Below, one piece after another: positions 30,984-35,224 of a stretch of DNA of 35,224 nucleotides. Origin of the DNA: Nocardia sp. MH4. Its GTDB lineage: Bacteria > Actinomycetota > Actinomycetes > Mycobacteriales > Mycobacteriaceae. A program made the position numbers and the translations under genes. Positions within the stretch are counted from its first letter, which is position 1. Each line of letters starts with the position of its first letter. Below the pieces are notes generated by a model. It was not told the DNA's origin, searched no databases, and saw only the letters and a list, made by a program, of their open reading frames with translations. The stretch lies in contig NZ_LPNR01000061.1 in NCBI RefSeq assembly GCF_019266065.1, positions 1-35,224 of the forward strand. Direction: 5' to 3'.

Positions 30984-31125
30984 CTTTACAGTATGACCCG
31001 TCGCCCCCGACGCGGACCGTCCGGAGCGCCGATCCGTCACGAAGTCGACAGCTCACCGTCCGTGCCCCTCGACGGTGAGCGATCCGGGCCTGACCCGCCG
31101 GTCGGACGGCGATTAGGCTGGCAGC
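30984..31125. promoter_or_regulatory. Divergent promoters of the two Moco operons, both apparently leaderless
   Basis: Minus strand: CATACT (30990-30995) then 6 nt to the moaA ATG. Plus strand: TAGGCT (31114-31119) then 6 nt to the moeA ATG, with tgaccc (31091-31096) 17 bp upstream as a -35. Neither start has a purine-rich ribosome site. A 6-nt gap places the expected transcription start on the A of ATG. I found no Moco riboswitch or clear operator in the 142 bp. Confidence 0.55.
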
Positions 31126-32331
31126 ATGACTCCCCGGCCCGCCACCGCGTCGGCGCGCAGCGTCGACGAGTACCGCGACACCGTCGCCGCGCTGCTGGCC
31201 CCGCTCGCCGACCGCCCGGCCGAGCAGGTGGCGGTGCCCGACGCGCTGGGCCGCGTGCTGACCGCCGACGTGCTGTCCCCGATCGATCTGCCGGTCTTCC
31301 GCAACTCGGCCATGGACGGATACGCGGTGCGCGCCGCCGACGTGGCGGTCACGCCGGTCACCCTGCCGGTCGTCGGGGTCGTGGCGGCGGGCAAGCCGGG
31401 CACCGAGCCGCTGCCGGCGGGCTCGGCGCTGAAGGTGATGACCGGTGCGCCGATCCCGCCCGGCGCCGACTGCGTCGTCCCGGTCGAGGACGTGCAGGCG
31501 GGCGAGGGCCGGATCGTGGTCGAGCGCGGCCGGGCCCGCGGTGAGTTCGTGCGCGAGGCCGGCACCGATGTGCGCGCCGGCGAGCTGGTCGCCCGGGCGG
31601 GCACCGTGCTCGCGCCCCGGCACATCGCGGCGCTGGCCGCCGTCGGCCTGCCGACCGTGCCGGTGCTGAGCCGTCTGCGCGCGGTCTGCATCACCACCGG
31701 TGACGAACTCCAGCCCGCCGGGACCGAGCTGGCGCCGGGCCAGATCTACAACTCCAACGGGATCGCGCTGGCCGCGGCCCTGCGCGCCGACGGTGTCGAG
31801 GTCGTCGAGGTCGCGCACAGCACCGACGATCCGGCGGAGTTCACCGCCGTGCTGCGCGCCGCCGTGGCCGCCGCCGATCTGGTCTTCACCTCCGGCGGGG
31901 TGTCGAAGGGCGATTTCGAGGTGGTCAAGGACGTGCTGCAGCCCCTGGGCGGCACCTTCGGTTCGGTCGCGGTGCAGCCCGGCGGACCGCAGGGGTACAC
32001 GGTCGTCGACGGTGTGCCGGTGCTGAGTTTTCCGGGCAATCCGGTGAGCACCACCGTGTCCTACTCGGTGTTCGCCCGCGACGTGGTGCGCGCGCTGGGC
32101 GGCCTGCCCGCGCCGGCCACCGCCGAGGTCACCCTGCTGACACCCGTGCGCTCCCCCGCGGGCAGACGCCAGTATCTGCGCGGCCTGGTGACCGACGACG
32201 GCGTCGAGGTGGTCTCGGGCCCCGGTTCCCATCTCATCGCGGGCATGGCCTGGGCCGATGTGCTCGTCGATGTGCCCGCCGAGGTCACCTCGCTGCCCGC
32301 GGGTGTCCCTGTGCGAATCTTGTCGCTATGA
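31126..32331 (+). CDS. moeA: Molybdopterin molybdenumtransferase
   Basis: A 401-residue enzyme that inserts molybdate into adenylylated molybdopterin. Signatures in order: FRNSAMDGYAVRAADV (about 61-76), TGAPIPPGADCVVPVED, YNSNGIALAAALRADG, TSGGVSKGDFEVVKDVL and FPGNPVSTTVSYSVF. The C-terminal domain IV is present. It starts the plus-strand Moco operon; its TGA overlaps the next ATG (ATGA). The mRNA is probably leaderless. Confidence 0.96.
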   Translation: MTPRPATASARSVDEYRDTVAALLAPLADRPAEQVAVPDALGRVLTADVLSPIDLPVFRNSAMDGYAVRAADVAVTPVTLPVVGVVAAGKPGTEPLPAGSALKVMTGAPIPPGADCVVPVEDVQAGEGRIVVERGRARGEFVREAGTDVRAGELVARAGTVLAPRHIAALAAVGLPTVPVLSRLRAVCITTGDELQPAGTELAPGQIYNSNGIALAAALRADGVEVVEVAHSTDDPAEFTAVLRAAVAAADLVFTSGGVSKGDFEVVKDVLQPLGGTFGSVAVQPGGPQGYTVVDGVPVLSFPGNPVSTTVSYSVFARDVVRALGGLPAPATAEVTLLTPVRSPAGRRQYLRGLVTDDGVEVVSGPGSHLIAGMAWADVLVDVPAEVTSLPAGVPVRILSL

Positions 32332-33398
32332 GCGAGTTGTCCCACGTCGACCGCGAGGGTCGCGCGCGCATGGTCGATGTCAGCGGTAAGGCCGACACCA
32401 CCCGGATCGCTGTCGCCGCAGGCGAATTGCAGACCACCGCCGAGGTGGTCGCGCTGGTGCGGGCCGAGGGGATGCCCAAGGCCGATGTGCTGTCGACCGC
32501 GCGGCTGGCCGGAATCGCCGGTGCCAAGAAGACTTCCGAGCTGATTCCGCTGTGTCATCAGCTGGCACTGTCGTCGGTGAAGGTGGAGTTCGGATTCACC
32601 GAGACGACCATCACCGTCGAGGCCACCGCCAAGACCACCGGGCCGACGGGGGTCGAGATGGAAGCGCTCACGGCCGTGGCCGTCGCGGGGCTCACGCTGC
32701 ACGACATGGTGAAGGCGGTGGACCCCGCGGCAGTGATGAACGGGGTGCGGCTGGTGACCAAAGAAGGTGGCAAGCACGGGCATTGGGTGCGTCCGGAGGC
32801 GCGATCCAGCAGCGCGCCGACGAGCCCGACCGGCAACGGATCGGACACCGCACCCGCCGAATCCGGTTCGGCGACAACCGCTCCGGTCGACACCACTACC
32901 GAACACGCGACCGCCGTGCGTGATTCGCGCACGGCGGTGGTCGTGGTCGCGTCCACCGGGGCCGCGGCGGGAACCCGCGTCGACACCACCGGCCCGGTGC
33001 TCGCCGAATGGCTCGGCGCCCAGGGATTCTCGGTGCGTGGCCCGCTCGTGTACGCCGACGCCGAGATCGCGGCCGGGTTGGCCGATGCCCTCACGGACGC
33101 GCCGTCGCTGATCGTCACCACCGGTGGCACCGGCGCCTCCCCCACCGATGCCACCCCCGAGGCCACCCGGGCCGTCCTCGACCGCGAACTGCCCGGCGTC
33201 GCCGATGCCATCCGGCAGCGCGGCACGGCGAAGTTCCCGCTCGCGGCGCTCAGCCGGGGCGTGGCCGGGCTGGCAGGCCGCACCGTCGTGGTCAACCTGC
33301 CGGGTTCGCCCGGCGGGGTGAAGGACGGGATCGCGGTCCTGGAACCCCTGTTGAATCATCTGCTCGCGCAAGTAGCCGGAGGCGGCGACCATGAATGA
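32328..33398 (+). CDS. moaC-mog: Bifunctional fusion MoaC (cyclic pyranopterin synthase) - Mog/MoaB (molybdopterin adenylyltransferase)
   Basis: A 356-residue fusion of two Moco enzymes that act two steps apart. Residues 1-157 are MoaC: KKTSELIPLCHQL (67-79) with catalytic Lys, GVEMEALTA (108-116) and HDMVKAVDP. A linker of about 43 residues (158-200), rich in Ser, Thr, Pro and Ala, follows. Residues 201-356 are the Mog/MoaB fold: VVASTGAAAGTRVDTTGP, TTGGTGASPTDATPEATR, KFPLAALSRGVAG and VNLPGSPGGVKDG, with all catalytic motifs intact. Such fusions are annotated in some actinobacteria. The gene overlaps moeA by 4 bp and moaE by 8 bp. Confidence 0.95.
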   Translation: MSELSHVDREGRARMVDVSGKADTTRIAVAAGELQTTAEVVALVRAEGMPKADVLSTARLAGIAGAKKTSELIPLCHQLALSSVKVEFGFTETTITVEATAKTTGPTGVEMEALTAVAVAGLTLHDMVKAVDPAAVMNGVRLVTKEGGKHGHWVRPEARSSSAPTSPTGNGSDTAPAESGSATTAPVDTTTEHATAVRDSRTAVVVVASTGAAAGTRVDTTGPVLAEWLGAQGFSVRGPLVYADAEIAAGLADALTDAPSLIVTTGGTGASPTDATPEATRAVLDRELPGVADAIRQRGTAKFPLAALSRGVAGLAGRTVVVNLPGSPGGVKDGIAVLEPLLNHLLAQVAGGGDHE

Positions 33399-33822
33399 CC
33401 ACGGCGCGGTGCGCCTGACCGCGATCAGCGACCAGGCGCTGGATCCGATCGCCGTCGAAAAGGCTGTCGACGGACCGGAGTTCGGTGCCGTCGTGGTGTT
33501 CACCGGCAAGGTGCGCAATCACGACGGCGGCCAGGCGGTGACGGCGCTCGAATACTCCGCGCACCCCCAGGCCGAGCGGTTCCTGACCGAGATCTGCGCC
33601 GAAGTCGCCGCCGCGCACGGACTTCCGGTGGCGGCGAGCCATCGCATCGGCTCGCTCACCATCGGTGACCTGGCGATCGTGGTGGCGGTCGCGGCGCCGC
33701 ATCGGGCCGAGGCGTTCACCGTCTGCGCCGAACTCGTCGACCGGATCAAGCACGAGGTGCCGATCTGGAAGCGGCAGCTGTTCGCCGACGGACTGTCCGA
33801 ATGGGTCAATGCCTGCGGCTGA
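33391..33822 (+). CDS. moaE: Molybdopterin synthase catalytic subunit
   Basis: A 143-residue catalytic subunit that, with MoaD, converts cyclic pyranopterin to molybdopterin. FTGKVRNHDGGQAVTALEYSAHPQAE (in parts), RIGSLTIGDLAIVVAVAAPHR and IKHEVPIWKRQLF with the active-site Lys pair are classic MoaE. It is the last gene of the moeA operon and starts inside the end of the fusion gene. Its stop is 3 bp from the convergent CobW gene. Confidence 0.96.
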   Translation: MNDHGAVRLTAISDQALDPIAVEKAVDGPEFGAVVVFTGKVRNHDGGQAVTALEYSAHPQAERFLTEICAEVAAAHGLPVAASHRIGSLTIGDLAIVVAVAAPHRAEAFTVCAELVDRIKHEVPIWKRQLFADGLSEWVNACG

Positions 33823-33825
33823 GCG

Positions 33826-34854
33826 TCACCGCGGGGTGTAGCGCCAGACGCCGAGCATCGCCTGGTCGTCCATCAGCTCCTCGCCCTCGAAGACGGTGCC
33901 GCGCAAGCGTTCCAGTGCCGCGTCCTCGTCGAGTCCGGTGCCGATGAGCACCAGGTTCGACACGCGTTCCTCGCCGCGCCCCCACGAGCCGGGGGTGAAC
34001 ACCACATGCCTGCCGACCAGGTGCATCTCGAACTTGCGCCGCTCTCCCGCCACCGCGAAGGCCACACAGCCCTTGGCCCGGAACAGGCCCGGCGGCGGAT
34101 CTTCCAGGAAGGCGATCAGGGCGCGCGGGTCCAGCTCCCGCTTGCTGGTGAACGACACCGACACGTATTCGTCGTGCAGGTGCCGGTGGGCCGGGTCGTC
34201 GTGATCATGGTCGTGGTCGTCGAGCAACGAGTCGAAACTGAGCTGCTGGGCCACCTTCGGTTCCGCGAGCACCCGGTCGTCGAACAGCAGACCGGGATCG
34301 ACGCGGCCGTAGGTCGTCGCGTAGACCGGCACTTGGCCGACCCACTCCGACACCTGCGCGCGCAGCTCGGCCAGCGCCTCGGCCGAGACCCGGTCGGCCT
34401 TGTTCACCAGCACGAGATCAGCCAGGCGCAGGTGCGAGACCAGTTCCGGGTGCTGGGCGCTCGTCGCGCCGAACAGCTCGGCGTCGACCACCTCGACCAG
34501 CCCGCCGTATCCGATCCGCGGGTTCGGGTTGGCCACCACCATGCGGATCAGATTGCGTGGCTCGGCCAGCCCACTGGCCTCCACCACGATGACGTCGACG
34601 GCGCTGCGCGGCTGCGCCAGCGTCGCGAACAGGTCGTCGAGTTCGGAGACGTCCACCGCGCAGCACACGCAGCCGTTGCCCAGCGACACCATCGCGTCGA
34701 CCTGGCCCGCCACCAGCATCGCGTCGATGTTCACCGCGCCGAAGTCGTTGACCACCACCCCGATCCGGGTGCCCCGGTTGTTGCGCAACAGCGAGTTGAG
34801 CAGGGTCGTCTTGCCCGACCCGAGAAACCCCGCAACGATCACCACAGGAATCAC
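33826..34854 (-). CDS. CobW/COG0523-family metallochaperone GTPase
   Basis: A 342-residue GTPase of the COG0523 family, which delivers zinc, cobalt or other metals to client proteins. The Walker A is GFLGSGKTT (9-17). The metal-binding motif GCVCC has Cys62, Cys64 and Cys65. NKAD is the guanine-specificity motif. A His/Asp-rich loop (HDHDHDDPAHRHLHDE, near 207-225) precedes the CobW C-terminal domain. It starts at GTG 34854 with a weak ribosome site. No Zur-type palindrome is apparent upstream, and no cobalamin gene is present. The metal is unresolved; zinc is most usual for this subgroup. Confidence 0.94.
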   Translation of the reverse strand: MIPVVIVAGFLGSGKTTLLNSLLRNNRGTRIGVVVNDFGAVNIDAMLVAGQVDAMVSLGNGCVCCAVDVSELDDLFATLAQPRSAVDVIVVEASGLAEPRNLIRMVVANPNPRIGYGGLVEVVDAELFGATSAQHPELVSHLRLADLVLVNKADRVSAEALAELRAQVSEWVGQVPVYATTYGRVDPGLLFDDRVLAEPKVAQQLSFDSLLDDHDHDHDDPAHRHLHDEYVSVSFTSKRELDPRALIAFLEDPPPGLFRAKGCVAFAVAGERRKFEMHLVGRHVVFTPGSWGRGEERVSNLVLIGTGLDEDAALERLRGTVFEGEELMDDQAMLGVWRYTPR

Positions 34855-34878
34855 CGTGCCGATTGTGCCGCAACGGCC

Positions 34879-34912
34879 GCGGCCGCCGACCCCTGGGCGG
34901 GTCGGCGGCCGC
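34879..34912 (-). terminator. Terminator hairpin between the last gene and cobW-like gene
   Basis: gcggccgccgaccc (34879-34892) and gggtcggcggccgc (34899-34912) form a perfect 14-bp stem with a 6-nt loop, 10 bp past the stop of the minus-strand gene at 34923 and 24 bp before the GTG of the CobW gene. It should stop transcription entering from upstream. Confidence 0.75.
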
Positions 34913-34922
34913 GCGCGTGCGG

Positions 34923-35224
34923 CTACTTCGTCGGGCCGAAGACCAGGCCGACCAGCGTGTAGGCGAGGTTGATCAACTGGTTGGTGATCGCGGTGTTGTC
35001 CATGCCCAGTGCCCTGGCCAGCGGCATCAGCATGTTCATCACGGTGAGGATCGGACCGCCGAGCGAACTCAGGTCGGGGGCCGTCTCGTCCGGGGCGGAC
35101 TGCTGCTGATTCTTGGGCGTGGTGCCGCGTTCCCGCGGGGTGGGCGCGGGCGCCGCCGGTGCGCCGGGCGCCGCGGTGCGCACCTCGGCGGTGCCGGGGA
35201 TCGCCAGGTGCCCGCCCGAGCCGG
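34923..35224 (-). CDS. C-terminal part of an unidentified protein (5' end outside window)
   Basis: The frame is open from the window edge to the TAG at 34923, giving about 100 residues. The first half is a Pro/Ala/Thr-rich linker (VRTAAPGAPAAPAPTPRERG), the second a mildly hydrophobic segment (PILTVMNMLMPLARALGMDN, then LINLAYTLVGLVFGPTK). This arrangement is typical of the low-complexity tail of exported actinobacterial proteins, but I do not recognise the family. Confidence 0.6.
   Translation of the reverse strand, partial: GSGGHLAIPGTAEVRTAAPGAPAAPAPTPRERGTTPKNQQQSAPDETAPDLSSLGGPILTVMNMLMPLARALGMDNTAITNQLINLAYTLVGLVFGPTK

Overview
The window reads as chromosomal DNA of a high-GC mycolic-acid actinomycete, most likely Nocardia or a close relative. 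The evidence is the extreme G/C preference at third codon positions, the frequent GTG and TTG starts, promoters placed directly against start codons, the class Ib ribonucleotide reductase genes, and a gene order around nrdHIE (FMN reductase and a divergent TetR next to nrdH) that I remember from Mycobacterium. The genus is inference. I see no IS element, CRISPR array, tRNA, rRNA or integrase.

Layout. 1-3.9 kb: the tail of an unknown gene, then a TetR regulator divergent from a secreted lipase and an acyl-CoA ligase, with a clear palindromic operator between them. 3.9-9.7 kb: one 1937-residue non-ribosomal peptide synthetase (A-T-C-A-T-TE). Its second adenylation domain has a threonine-like pocket and its thioesterase has Cys instead of Ser as nucleophile. 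9.8-11.4 kb: a small protein resembling a domain of actinophage head proteins, and an epoxide hydrolase. 11.5-12.5 kb: nrdF. 12.8-14.9 kb: two tandem paralogous lipoproteins. 15.0-16.4 kb: the magnesium channel MgtE with a long leader. 16.8-19.8 kb: a TetR/DUF899 pair around a 39-bp operator, a HAD-like protein and an LLM-type flavin/F420 oxidoreductase. 20.2-23.8 kb: a secreted GH5 endoglycoceramidase-like enzyme, a DUF2252 protein and an RDD membrane protein. 23.9-26.8 kb: nrdHIE. 27.1-29.3 kb: FMN reductase, TetR and nadE. 29.3-33.8 kb: a molybdenum cofactor locus (moaD, moaA and a DUF1801 gene on one strand; moeA, a moaC-mog fusion and moaE on the other). 33.8-35.2 kb: a CobW-type metallochaperone GTPase and the end of an unknown protein.

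How the parts work together. nrdF and nrdHIE lie 11 kb apart, but each is preceded by a pair of NrdR-type boxes with exactly the same 32-bp centre-to-centre spacing, so the split enzyme is probably co-regulated. The two molybdenum cofactor transcripts diverge from a 142-bp region in which both -10 elements sit exactly 6 nt from an ATG, suggesting leaderless mRNAs. Three TetR genes (at 171, 16793 and 27799) each face a divergent enzyme gene across an inverted repeat, a typical autoregulated switch.

The strongest candidate for an undescribed system is the orphan NRPS: a two-residue assembly line ending in a Thr-type module and a Cys thioesterase, the combination that would allow beta-lactone release. 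Other leads are the MgtE leader with a short Pro/Arg-rich reading frame, and the stand-alone phage-type protein.
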